From contig JBBDYH010000166.1 in assembly GCA_040901795.1 (NCBI GenBank), positions 1-62,072 of the forward strand: a stretch of DNA of 62,072 bases. Direction: 5' to 3'. Origin of the DNA: JBBDYH01 sp040901795 (lineage in GTDB: Bacteria > Planctomycetota > Planctomycetia > Pirellulales > JALHPA01). Positions within the stretch are counted from its first letter, which is position 1; every line of letters begins with the position of its first letter. Shown here piece by piece: positions 55,180-62,072 of the stretch. The notes under the pieces were generated by a model. That model ran no database searches. It was not told the origin of the DNA and saw only the letters and a program-made list of their open reading frames with translations. The position numbers and the translations under genes were made by a program.

Positions 55180-55926
55180 ATGCAACTCACGCCCGAGCAT
55201 CTCGAAACTACGCACACTGCCGACGCGATCACTGCGCGGCTGGGAACGGTGGGGCATCACAGCTATCTGGGCGATTTCGTGCTCGGCGCCATTGATGGGG
55301 CCGTGACCACATTCGCGATCGTCGCCGGCGTGTCGGGGGCGCAGCTTTCCAACCAGGTGGCCGTGATCCTCGGTCTGGCTAACCTGCTGGCCGACGGTTT
55401 CAGCATGGCGGTCAGCAACTATTTGGGGGCGCGGGCGGAAGTGCAGGTGGTCGATCGCGTGCGGCGGATCGAAGAGAAACACATCGAGACAGTTCCCGAG
55501 GGCGAGCGCGAAGAAATCCGGCAGATCTTCGCCGGCAAAGGTTTTTCCGGCGAGCTGCTCGAACAGATCGTCGAGGTGATCACGCAAGACCGCAAGCGCT
55601 GGGTCGATACGATGATCACCGAAGAGTTTGGCCTGCCGCTGGAGCGGCCGTTGCCGTGGCGCGCCGGCTTCTCGACGTTTGTCGCCTTTGTATTGGCGGG
55701 TTTCGTGCCGCTCATTCCGTTCACGATTCCGCTAGGCGTCTCGGCCGGGCGGCTGTTTCCCCTGAGTGCGATATTAACCGGAGTGACGTTTTTTCTGATC
55801 GGCGCCGCCAAGGGCCGCATCGTGCATCGTTCGATCGTTTGGTCGGGTCTCGAAACGCTGTTGGTCGGCGCCGTCGCCGCCATGCTGGCCTACCTGGTTG
55901 GTGTGGCGTTTCATGGCGCCGGATGA
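55180..55926 (+). CDS. VIT1/CCC1-family metal transporter
   Basis: 248 residues. The CCC1/VIT1 signature is seen in DFVLGAIDGAVTTFAIVAGV and GLANLLADGFSMAVSNYLGA. An acidic cytoplasmic region (VVDRVRRIEEKHIETVPEGE) follows, typical of the metal-binding domain. Three C-terminal helices complete the fold. Probably exports or sequesters iron or manganese. The ATG at 55180 shares its A with the end of the family D repeat, so its ribosome site lies inside the repeat. Confidence 0.85.
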   Translation: MQLTPEHLETTHTADAITARLGTVGHHSYLGDFVLGAIDGAVTTFAIVAGVSGAQLSNQVAVILGLANLLADGFSMAVSNYLGARAEVQVVDRVRRIEEKHIETVPEGEREEIRQIFAGKGFSGELLEQIVEVITQDRKRWVDTMITEEFGLPLERPLPWRAGFSTFVAFVLAGFVPLIPFTIPLGVSAGRLFPLSAILTGVTFFLIGAAKGRIVHRSIVWSGLETLLVGAVAAMLAYLVGVAFHGAG

Positions 55927-55998
55927 ACGTGATTGGCACATGCATTGCACTTAGGCTTTTCGCCATTCGTTGCCTAATGCACTTAAGGAGATTCGCTG

Positions 55999-56151
55999 AT
56001 GAAAAAGCACACCGCACCCACCGCCGGTAAGGCGGAAAAGAAGGCCGCTCGCAAGTCCGCTCAAGGAAAGGCCCGCATACTGCGCGATAATACGATGAAT
56101 CGCGAGGAGCAGCGGCGGCAGACCATTGCGCGACAGGGACACCCGAAGTGA
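55999..56151 (+). CDS. Small basic 50-residue protein
   Basis: Fifty codons, MKKHTAPTAGKAEKKAARKS at the start and QTIARQGHPK at the end, strongly basic and alanine-rich. AAGGAG at 55985-55990 lies at ideal spacing from ATG 55999. No hydrophobic segment. Possibly a nucleic acid-binding protein; family unknown. It follows the VIT gene by 72 bases. Confidence 0.6.
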   Translation: MKKHTAPTAGKAEKKAARKSAQGKARILRDNTMNREEQRRQTIARQGHPK

Positions 56152-56503
56152 GCCGTGGCGAAAAATCACTCGCCGATCCGCATTTCACTTGGCACGGCGC
56201 AGCGGCGCGGTAAACTTACTGTGAGGACGTGACCGAAACACTGGCGGCACGCTATGGCGTGAATCACCCCAGTGACGCGCTTGACACATTTTCCTTTGTT
56301 CAAGGAGAAACGACCGTTATACGGACAGCGCTTTCGGCCACGTCCTTCTATTTCGAACGCGCGAGAACGCCCTGGCACGCCGCCGGGGCGTTTTTTTGGT
56401 TAAGGTTCCTGTGTTCCAGGTTGCCTGAAATGTCTGGTAGTCTGGTGAGTGGCGAGTGACATGGTCTACTGAACCCGGAACCCTGAACCCTGAACCCTAT
56501 TCC
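56152..56503. other. Intergenic region with strong terminator and possible small RNA
   Basis: TTGACA at 56281-56286, the strong terminator at 56366-56397, then GAACCCT heptamers at 56471-56498. No convincing protein gene. Confidence 0.5.
56366..56397 (+). terminator. Strong rho-independent terminator
   Basis: Stem AACGCCCTGGC (56366-56376), loop ACGCC, stem GCCGGGGCGTT (56382-56392), followed directly by a T run (to 56397). Eleven base pairs with one G-T wobble. It would end transcripts from the small basic gene or from an unrecognised RNA upstream. Confidence 0.8.
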
Positions 56504-57316
56504 GTGTTTCGCCTCGCCTGGCTCACCGATCTGCACCTGAACTTTCTGCCTTACGTCCAGGTGGATGAGTTTCTCGGCCGCGTGGAGTCGCTGGAAGCGG
56601 ATGCCGTCGTGATCACCGGCGACATCTCTGAGGCCCGCGAGCTCGGCCGCATGCTCGGGCATATCGAGCAACGCCTGCAGCATCCGGTGTACTTTGTGCT
56701 CGGCAACCATGACTTTTATCACGGTTCAATACGTGAGGTGCGGGCGACGGCGTCGCGCGCGTGTGAGGCGGCCGGCGCGGCGGGACGGCTGCACTATCTC
56801 ACCGCCATGCCCGATCCGGTCGAGCTGACGGCGACGGTGGGCTTGGTTGGCCATGACGGCTGGGCCGACGCGCGGCTAGGAGACTATGAGCGCAGCCTGG
56901 TGATGATGAATGACTACCGGCTGATCGCCGAGCTGGCCGTGCATGGCAAGCGCGACCGCCGGCCGATTCTGCAGGCTCTCGGCGACGAGGCGGCGCAACA
57001 TATTCGCGAGCTCTTACCGGCGGCGCTTGCGCGGTATGAGCAGGTGCTGCTGGCGACGCATGTGCCGCCGTTGCGCGAGGCTTGTTGGCACGAAGGCCAC
57101 CCGTCAGACGATGAGTGGGCGCCGCACTTCACGTGCAAAGCAATGGGCGATGCCATCCTGGAGATCATGCGTGACTTTCCGGAGCGGCAATTGATGGTTT
57201 TTTGCGGCCATACCCACAGCCCCGGCGAGTGCCGCCCCTTGCCGAACATCCACATCCTCACCGGCGGGGCGAAGTACGGACAGCCGACGGTACAGCGCGT
57301 GTTCGAGTTTCCGTGA
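56504..57316 (+). CDS. Metallophosphoesterase
   Basis: 270 residues from GTG 56504. Calcineurin-like motifs in order: LTDLHL (near the N-terminus), VITGDIS, LGNHDFYHG, LLATHVPP and FCGHTHSPGE, coordinating two metals. Hydrolyses a phosphomonoester or diester; substrate unknown. An in-frame start at 56456 would be translated through GAACCCT heptamer repeats and is not favoured. Confidence 0.87.
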   Translation: MFRLAWLTDLHLNFLPYVQVDEFLGRVESLEADAVVITGDISEARELGRMLGHIEQRLQHPVYFVLGNHDFYHGSIREVRATASRACEAAGAAGRLHYLTAMPDPVELTATVGLVGHDGWADARLGDYERSLVMMNDYRLIAELAVHGKRDRRPILQALGDEAAQHIRELLPAALARYEQVLLATHVPPLREACWHEGHPSDDEWAPHFTCKAMGDAILEIMRDFPERQLMVFCGHTHSPGECRPLPNIHILTGGAKYGQPTVQRVFEFP

Positions 57317-57394
57317 TCAAGCATAGCTTTGCATCGCTGTCCGTCACGCGGTAATCTGTGGCGAGCAAAACGTTCACTTGTCGAGGAGCTTGCC

Positions 57395-58813
57395 ATGTTC
57401 GCCGTCCGGGTTCAATTCGCAGTGCTGATCGCCCTGGTCGTTACCGCAGGGTCAACTGTTTCGGCTCAAGAAAAGCACCAGCCGCTCGCCCTGCATCCGG
57501 ACAATGGGCATTATTTTCTATTCCGCGGCAAGCCGACGGTGATCGTGACCTCGGCCGAGCACTACGGCGCCGTGCTGAACCTCGACTTCGACTACGTGAA
57601 GTACCTTGACGAGTTGGCGGCGCATGGGTTGAACAATACGCGCACGTTCAGCGGGGCGTACGTCGAAGACTCCAAGGCGTTCAATATCGCGCGCAATACT
57701 CTGGCGCCGGCGAAGGGGCGGTTCATCTGCCCTTGGGCGCGCAGTGATGAACCCGGCTACGCCCACGGCGGCAACAAGTTCGCCCTGATGAAGTGGGATG
57801 ACGCGTATTTCAAACGGCTAAAGGATTTTGTCGCCGCGGCGGCCCGGCGCGGCGTAATCGTCGAGATGAACCTGTTCTGCCCGTTCTATCAGGACTCGAT
57901 GTGGAACATCAGCCCGCAGAACGCGGCCAACAACATCAACAATGTCGGCCGTTGCAAGCGCGAAGAGGCCTACACGCTCGACAAGAACGACGGCCTGCTC
58001 GCGATCCAAGAGGAGATGACGCGCAAGATCGTCCGCGAGCTCAACGGGTTCGACAACTTGTATTACGAAATCTGTAACGAGCCCTACTTCGGCGGCGTGA
58101 CGATGGATTGGCAGCACCGAATCGTTGATACGATCGTGGCGACGGAAAAGGAGCTGCCGAACAAACACCTGATCTCGTTGAACATCGCCAACGGCTCGAA
58201 GAAGATCGAGAAGCCGCACCCCGCGGTGAGCGTTTTCAACTTCCATTACGCCAGCCCGCCCACGGCAGTGGCGGAGAACTATCATCTTAACAAGGTCATC
58301 GGCGACAACGAGACCGGCTTTAAGGGGACCAAGGATGACCACTACCGGATGGAGGCTTGGGAGTTCATCCTGGCGGGCGGCGGGCTATATAACAATCTGG
58401 ACTACTCATTCACCGTCGGCCATGAAGACGGCACGTTCCAATACCCTGCAAAGCAGCCCGGCGGCGGCAACCGCGGGTTTCGCCGGCAGATGAAAGTGCT
58501 CAAGGATTTTATCGACGGTTTTGACTTCGTGCGGATGAAGCCGGCCAAGGGCGTGATCGGCGGACTAGACAAGGACGAGCGGGCTACTGTGCTTGCCGAG
58601 GAAGGGAAGCAGTATGCCGCGTACTTGCGAGTTAAGCGGCCCAAGCAGGTCACGATCGAGCTGCCGGCGGGCACGTACGAAGCCGCTTGGATCAACGTGC
58701 TCACCGGCAAGACGATCGGGAAGCAACGATTCACGCACGAGAGCGGTGACGCGAAACTCCAAACCGCCGGGCAGACGCCGGAGGTAGCGCTGCGGATCAT
58801 GCGCGTGGAATAG
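57395..58813 (+). CDS. Secreted glycoside hydrolase-like protein (clan GH-A type)
   Basis: 472 residues. Signal peptide FAVLIALVVTAGSTVSAQ. TIM-barrel catalytic core with the presumed acid/base Glu in YYEICNEPYFGG and a candidate nucleophile Glu in IGDNETGFKG, as in GH5-like or DUF4038-like glycosidases. The C-terminal ~70 residues (PKQVTIELPAGTYEAAWINV) resemble the putative collagen-binding/beta-sandwich tail of that family. GAGGAG seven bases before ATG 57395 fixes the start. Target polysaccharide unknown. Confidence 0.83.
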   Translation: MFAVRVQFAVLIALVVTAGSTVSAQEKHQPLALHPDNGHYFLFRGKPTVIVTSAEHYGAVLNLDFDYVKYLDELAAHGLNNTRTFSGAYVEDSKAFNIARNTLAPAKGRFICPWARSDEPGYAHGGNKFALMKWDDAYFKRLKDFVAAAARRGVIVEMNLFCPFYQDSMWNISPQNAANNINNVGRCKREEAYTLDKNDGLLAIQEEMTRKIVRELNGFDNLYYEICNEPYFGGVTMDWQHRIVDTIVATEKELPNKHLISLNIANGSKKIEKPHPAVSVFNFHYASPPTAVAENYHLNKVIGDNETGFKGTKDDHYRMEAWEFILAGGGLYNNLDYSFTVGHEDGTFQYPAKQPGGGNRGFRRQMKVLKDFIDGFDFVRMKPAKGVIGGLDKDERATVLAEEGKQYAAYLRVKRPKQVTIELPAGTYEAAWINVLTGKTIGKQRFTHESGDAKLQTAGQTPEVALRIMRVE

Positions 58814-58868
58814 GATTGTTGTGGGTCGCCGCGGCGACCTCGCGGCGAGCAGTGGCACGCGGCGGAAC

Positions 58869-59570
58869 TTACTTGGTTTGATCTGACGAATCCGGCTCGG
58901 CGGGCGGGGCCTCGTCGACGTTCTCACGCTCGGGCGGGACAGCGTCGAACGGGTTGGGAGGAACAATTCCGGGTGGTGGCAATTCCGGACCGTCACCACT
59001 CACAGTGGGTCCCCCGCCATTGGGCAGGTGAATCAGCCATCCGCCATCGACTTTCCGGAACTCGACGGGCTGATCGCCGCGTTCCGTTTCGGCCATGGCC
59101 GTGGCCTCGTCGCCGTCGATCTTGACCTCGCCGAGGTTCTTGATCTCGAAGGTCGGACTGCCGCTGGTACTGTTCTTGTTTAGCCAGGCAAAGAGGTCCT
59201 CAATCAGCGCCGGCTTGTTCTCGACGTCGGCCACGAAGGAAGGCATGGCGGCGGCGTCTTTGTCGGCCGGCTCTTTGGGCTCGGCATCCATGTCGATCTC
59301 GTAACGCTTGAGGAGTTGTTTCAGGTCCTTCGCCTTTTCCGTGTCGCCAAACGTCGCGAACGACGACCCGAAGATGAGCCCATCGGCCATCGTCGCTTGC
59401 GATTCGGGGGTCAGGCAACGTGCGGCGGCTTGCCAATCCTCGGCTTCCATGGCCTTTTGAAAGGCGTTGAATGCCGCCTCGGGTGTGTCGAATTTGCTGG
59501 TGGTTCCCTTGCCGCAACCCGCGGCCCAGGCCAGCAGACCAAATAACGCGAAAGCACGCAGTGGGGACAT
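58869..59570 (-). CDS. Lipoprotein of unknown function
   Basis: 233 residues. Lipobox-type signal (ALFGLLAWAAGCGK), so anchored to a membrane after Cys19. The next part resembles a small NTF2/DUF4878-like domain (TPEAAFNAFQKAMEAEDWQA). The C-terminal 50 residues are proline- and acid-rich. AGGAGG seven bases before ATG 59570. No known partner. Confidence 0.75.
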   Translation of the reverse strand: MSPLRAFALFGLLAWAAGCGKGTTSKFDTPEAAFNAFQKAMEAEDWQAAARCLTPESQATMADGLIFGSSFATFGDTEKAKDLKQLLKRYEIDMDAEPKEPADKDAAAMPSFVADVENKPALIEDLFAWLNKNSTSGSPTFEIKNLGEVKIDGDEATAMAETERGDQPVEFRKVDGGWLIHLPNGGGPTVSGDGPELPPPGIVPPNPFDAVPPERENVDEAPPAEPDSSDQTK

Positions 59571-59652
59571 GTGAACCTCCTGTCGCGGGTTGCGAAATTG
59601 CAGATGTTGAAGAGAAGAGCGTACGACGCCGGCGGAGTTTGAGCAAGTGGGG

Positions 59653-60438
59653 CTACATCAACCACCAATCGTCGCTAGCCAGGACGTAGACGCCTAACAG
59701 GAGATTCGTGATCGCGTGTGCGGCGACGCAGTCCCAGACGTTTTTTGTTCGGAGAAGCAGCCAGGCGACCGCGGCGAACCAGACCACGGCGGCCAGCGCC
59801 TCCTGCGGGTGCATGAGGACCGGGAACACAATCGCGGCGGCGATGCCCAGGCGGTCGGGCGTGCCGATGGGGACGTTCCACCAATCAGGCCGGATGAAGT
59901 ATCGCATCACAAATCCCCGGAGGAACATCTCTTCGATTAGCGGCACGATGGCGGCGAGGCCCAAGAATCGAATCCCGAGGAACAGATAACCCGCCGGCGT
60001 ATGGCCGAGCTGTTCGAGCGGGTTGTAGCCGGGACGCATGCCGCCCAACCAATTCGTCATGGCTTCGATGTCGAGCGTCGCCACGAGCCACTTTTGCAAG
60101 TGGGCCAGCGCGACCCAGGCGACGACACCGAGCACGCCAACGACGAAGGCAAGCGGGTGCAGAGCCTTCCGCGGCGGATACCCGCGGGCGACGGCCACGA
60201 TCGCGACGACGGTGAGCAGGATCTTGATGCCGTAGATCCACGGATAATGCTCGTATCGCAGTCCGAGGTCGAGCCAAGGCTCAGTGGCCGCTTGGCCGGG
60301 CGCTGCTGGTGGCGGCGGCTCAAAGGACCCCACGACCAGGTAGACGGCGAACGGGAGGAGGAAGACGACCCAGGGGCTGCGGAAGAGGCCGCTTGGATCG
60401 TTCGAAGAAGTCTCGACGGGCGAGCGGTCGACGGGCAT
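59653..60438 (-). CDS. CPBP-family intramembrane metalloprotease (CAAX protease-related)
   Basis: 261 residues, eight or so hydrophobic segments. The Abi/CPBP motifs are EEMFLRGF (EExxxR, with the general-base Glu), VLMHPQE (second-motif His) and AHAITNLLLG (HxxxN). Resembles the CAAX prenyl protease-related proteins that sometimes accompany exosortase systems, though none is in the window. ATG 60438 overlaps the end of a hairpin cluster. Confidence 0.82.
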   Translation of the reverse strand: MPVDRSPVETSSNDPSGLFRSPWVVFLLPFAVYLVVGSFEPPPPAAPGQAATEPWLDLGLRYEHYPWIYGIKILLTVVAIVAVARGYPPRKALHPLAFVVGVLGVVAWVALAHLQKWLVATLDIEAMTNWLGGMRPGYNPLEQLGHTPAGYLFLGIRFLGLAAIVPLIEEMFLRGFVMRYFIRPDWWNVPIGTPDRLGIAAAIVFPVLMHPQEALAAVVWFAAVAWLLLRTKNVWDCVAAHAITNLLLGVYVLASDDWWLM

Positions 60439-60439
60439 G

Positions 60440-60629
60440 AACAGAGGCCCGGAGGGCCGACATGAAGTAGCCCTGGCCGTCAGGCCAGGGGACAGGACGG
60501 GTTCATATGTTACAAGGCCCGGAGGGCCGGCACCAGTTCGCCAGTGCCGGTCCTCCGGACCTTAAGCATAAAGCTTGACGTTTTTCCCGGCCCTCACGGG
60601 CCGAGCTATTGCCTGTCGGCCCTCCGGGC
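60440..60629. repeat. GGCCCGGAGGGCC-type hairpin cluster
   Basis: Several palindromes (AGGCCCGGAGGGCC, AGCCCTGGCCGTCAGGCCAG, GTGCCGGTCCTCCGGACC, GGCCCTCACGGGCC) between the CPBP gene and the HAAS/STN-like gene. The last reaches the 3' end of the latter. Confidence 0.65.
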
Positions 60630-61997
60630 CTACTTTTCAGCCGATGACTTTGTCGGGGTATCGTCGAGAGCATCCGAGGAAGGTGCGGCCGGATCGTCGA
60701 CCGGTTGCAATGGCGAAGCGCCGGTGGCCGGTTCAATACTCGGCGTTGGTTTCGATTCGCGCGATGGGGCATCACGCCCTCGTCGGGGCTCGCGGCGCAC
60801 TGGATTAGCTTGCCCATCGCCAGGTTGCCGACTGGCGGCGCCGTAACCCGGTTGCCCGCCGACGCCACCATAGCCGCCCTGAGTAGAACCGTAGCCGGCA
60901 CCGCCGCCAGTTTGTCCGTAACCGGGTTGCATTCGTGCGCCGCCGTAGCCGCCGCGGGACATACTCCCGTAACCGCCCGCCGCGCCATAGCCGGGCTGAC
61001 CCGCGGCTCCGTAGCCGCTGCCCTCAGCACTCTCTGCTGCCTTTCTCGGCCCTTTGGCCAAAACCGGCTCCAGATCTTTGAGCAGCTTTTCGATATCTTG
61101 ATGCGCTTCGGACGTTTGCGAAATCACGAGCGAATCGCGGAATGGTACGATAGCGCCTAGGCCGCCACCCGTTGCCCAAGTGGCAGGGGCCACTGTCGAC
61201 GGAATGAGCTGAATGAGCTCGTTCGTGCTGTCCGCTGGGACGTAATAGACGCGCGTTTCCGGGCTAGCGTCGATTTCGGCCTGCGACGAAACCATGACGA
61301 CTCCGCTACGCAGTGTGTACGCGAGTTGATGCGGCCGAAGGATCAGGTCGAGCGCCATTTCGGCAGGCACTTGCTTTAAGCCGAGCGTGACGGGATCATC
61401 TGACGTTATGGCAAGATCGACCAACGCCTTCGGGTCCAGATAGACTTGCGTTCCAATCTTTGTTGAGAAGCCGTCCAATGCCGTACCAAGAGGCGTTTCG
61501 GTAAACTCGACGTCGATCAGCGTGGCGAGTTTGTCCCTTGTTTCGACGTTCGCCATTTCATTGCGACTAAATGTGACGCTCTTGGCGACACCGATTCGTT
61601 CTTTACGCGCCGGTTTATCGGATGGCGGTTCGGTTTTTGGTTCATCCTGGGCCTGTACAATCGTCGCGTCGTCTCGCACTTCCGGCCGAAACGCCAACAT
61701 AGCGACTACCAAACCAGTCATCACTACGGTCGTACCAATCGTGCACCGCATGATCAGTCTCCTTCTTCTCATTCCGACCAGGGCGGAAAAGTTCGCGGCC
61801 AACGCGGCCGCATCACCAAACTCTTCCAAGGCCCGCCGCACTGCCTCTTCGTGCGTGCGTCCACTCGCCTCCAAGTGGGCGACGTGTTCGATCAGGTGAT
61901 CGCGCAGCTCGCCGGAAATGCTCTCCCGCTGCGTCCGCCGCAAGCGGAGCATGCCGGAAAGCAAGGCCAGGTAATTTTCGAATTCGCGATCGGACAT
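60630..61997 (-). CDS. HAAS-type protein with STN-like domain and Gly/Tyr-rich tail
   Basis: 455 residues. Residues 1-75 look like the helical HAAS/permease-prefix domain (SGELRDHLIEHVAHLEASGR, EEAVRRALEEFGD). A helix follows at about 85-105, then a secretin/TonB short N-terminal-like domain (about 160-290: VEFTETPLGTALDGFSTKIG, VTLGLKQVPAEMALDLIL). The tail is a low-complexity region of GYGAAG and GYGS units (about 335-400). Could be an envelope sensor or secretin-associated protein; function unknown. Its upstream region is a heptamer array. Confidence 0.7.
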   Translation of the reverse strand: MSDREFENYLALLSGMLRLRRTQRESISGELRDHLIEHVAHLEASGRTHEEAVRRALEEFGDAAALAANFSALVGMRRRRLIMRCTIGTTVVMTGLVVAMLAFRPEVRDDATIVQAQDEPKTEPPSDKPARKERIGVAKSVTFSRNEMANVETRDKLATLIDVEFTETPLGTALDGFSTKIGTQVYLDPKALVDLAITSDDPVTLGLKQVPAEMALDLILRPHQLAYTLRSGVVMVSSQAEIDASPETRVYYVPADSTNELIQLIPSTVAPATWATGGGLGAIVPFRDSLVISQTSEAHQDIEKLLKDLEPVLAKGPRKAAESAEGSGYGAAGQPGYGAAGGYGSMSRGGYGGARMQPGYGQTGGGAGYGSTQGGYGGVGGQPGYGAASRQPGDGQANPVRREPRRGRDAPSRESKPTPSIEPATGASPLQPVDDPAAPSSDALDDTPTKSSAEK

Positions 61998-62001
61998 CGG
62001 C

Positions 62002-62072
62002 AGGGTTCAAGGTTCCAGGTTCAAGGTTCAAGGTTCAAGGTTCAAGGTTCAAGGTTCAAGGTTCAAGGTTCA
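62002..62072. repeat. GGTTCAA heptamer array upstream of the HAAS/STN-like gene
   Basis: About ten head-to-tail heptamers (AGGGTTC, AAGGTTC, CAGGTTC, then AAGGTTC repeated) running off the window end and beginning five bases before the gene's ATG on the opposite strand. Confidence 0.88.

Overview
The window looks like a chromosome segment of a planctomycete, probably of the Pirellulales type, though lineage is an inference. The evidence is GC-rich coding sequence, a DUF1559 prepilin-like protein with an H-X9-DG C-terminus, a giant ThuA/HEAT/cytochrome c 'PVC-type' protein, Tat-exported Gfo/Idh/MocA and sugar-isomerase-like proteins, an ECF sigma factor paired with a membrane-anchored partner, and many dispersed intergenic palindromes. 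About 47 protein genes can be supported. I see no rRNA, tRNA or CRISPR array, and no recognisable transposase.

Layout. 0.1-7.4 kb: a minus-strand nitrate assimilation cluster (fused DmsB-DmsC-like electron-transfer protein, molybdopterin nitrate reductase, NarK-type transporter, NirA-type nitrite reductase). 7.9-8.9 kb: an HTH/PIN toxin-antitoxin-like pair. 9.1-13.7 kb: ECF sigma factor, its membrane partner, and two Tat-exported sugar-metabolism proteins. 13.9-24.5 kb: a hypothetical protein, aldo/keto reductase, Uma2-family protein, cupin, the 1445-residue heme protein, a C-terminal processing protease and an acetyltransferase. 24.8-27.2 kb: an MMPL-family transporter. 27.24-28.65 kb: a 1.4-kb segment bounded by perfect 22-bp inverted repeats, carrying a possible HhH-GPD protein and a CHC2 zinc-finger protein. 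29.0-38.9 kb: housekeeping and lipid genes (RdgB, acyl-CoA synthetase, acyl-CoA dehydrogenase, ProA) plus a DUF1559 protein. 39.0-44.5 kb: FliM, Nudix hydrolase, TetR regulator and an isolated TssH/ClpV ATPase. 44.5-46.6 kb: a repeat-rich zone with gene relics. 46.6-49.7 kb: a more AT-rich two-gene operon with an MrfA-like helicase and a smaller helicase-like protein. 49.8-52 kb: a small antitoxin gene, a decayed second copy of it, and tandem repeats. 52-58.8 kb: EF-P, its probable lysylation enzyme EpmB, a universal stress protein, a VIT-family transporter, a phosphoesterase and a secreted glycoside hydrolase-like protein. 58.9-62 kb: a lipoprotein, a CPBP-type membrane protease and a HAAS/STN-like protein.

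Two regions are the best candidates for something not yet described. One is the transposase-less 1.4-kb element with 22-bp terminal inverted repeats (27239-28646). The other is the helicase operon at 46593-49726, whose second gene looks like a helicase domain lacking its P-loop. A third theme is the intergenic DNA: heptanucleotide tandem arrays and at least four families of dispersed palindromic elements. Several of these touch start or stop codons (nirA, epmB, the VIT gene, the phosphoesterase, the HAAS protein).
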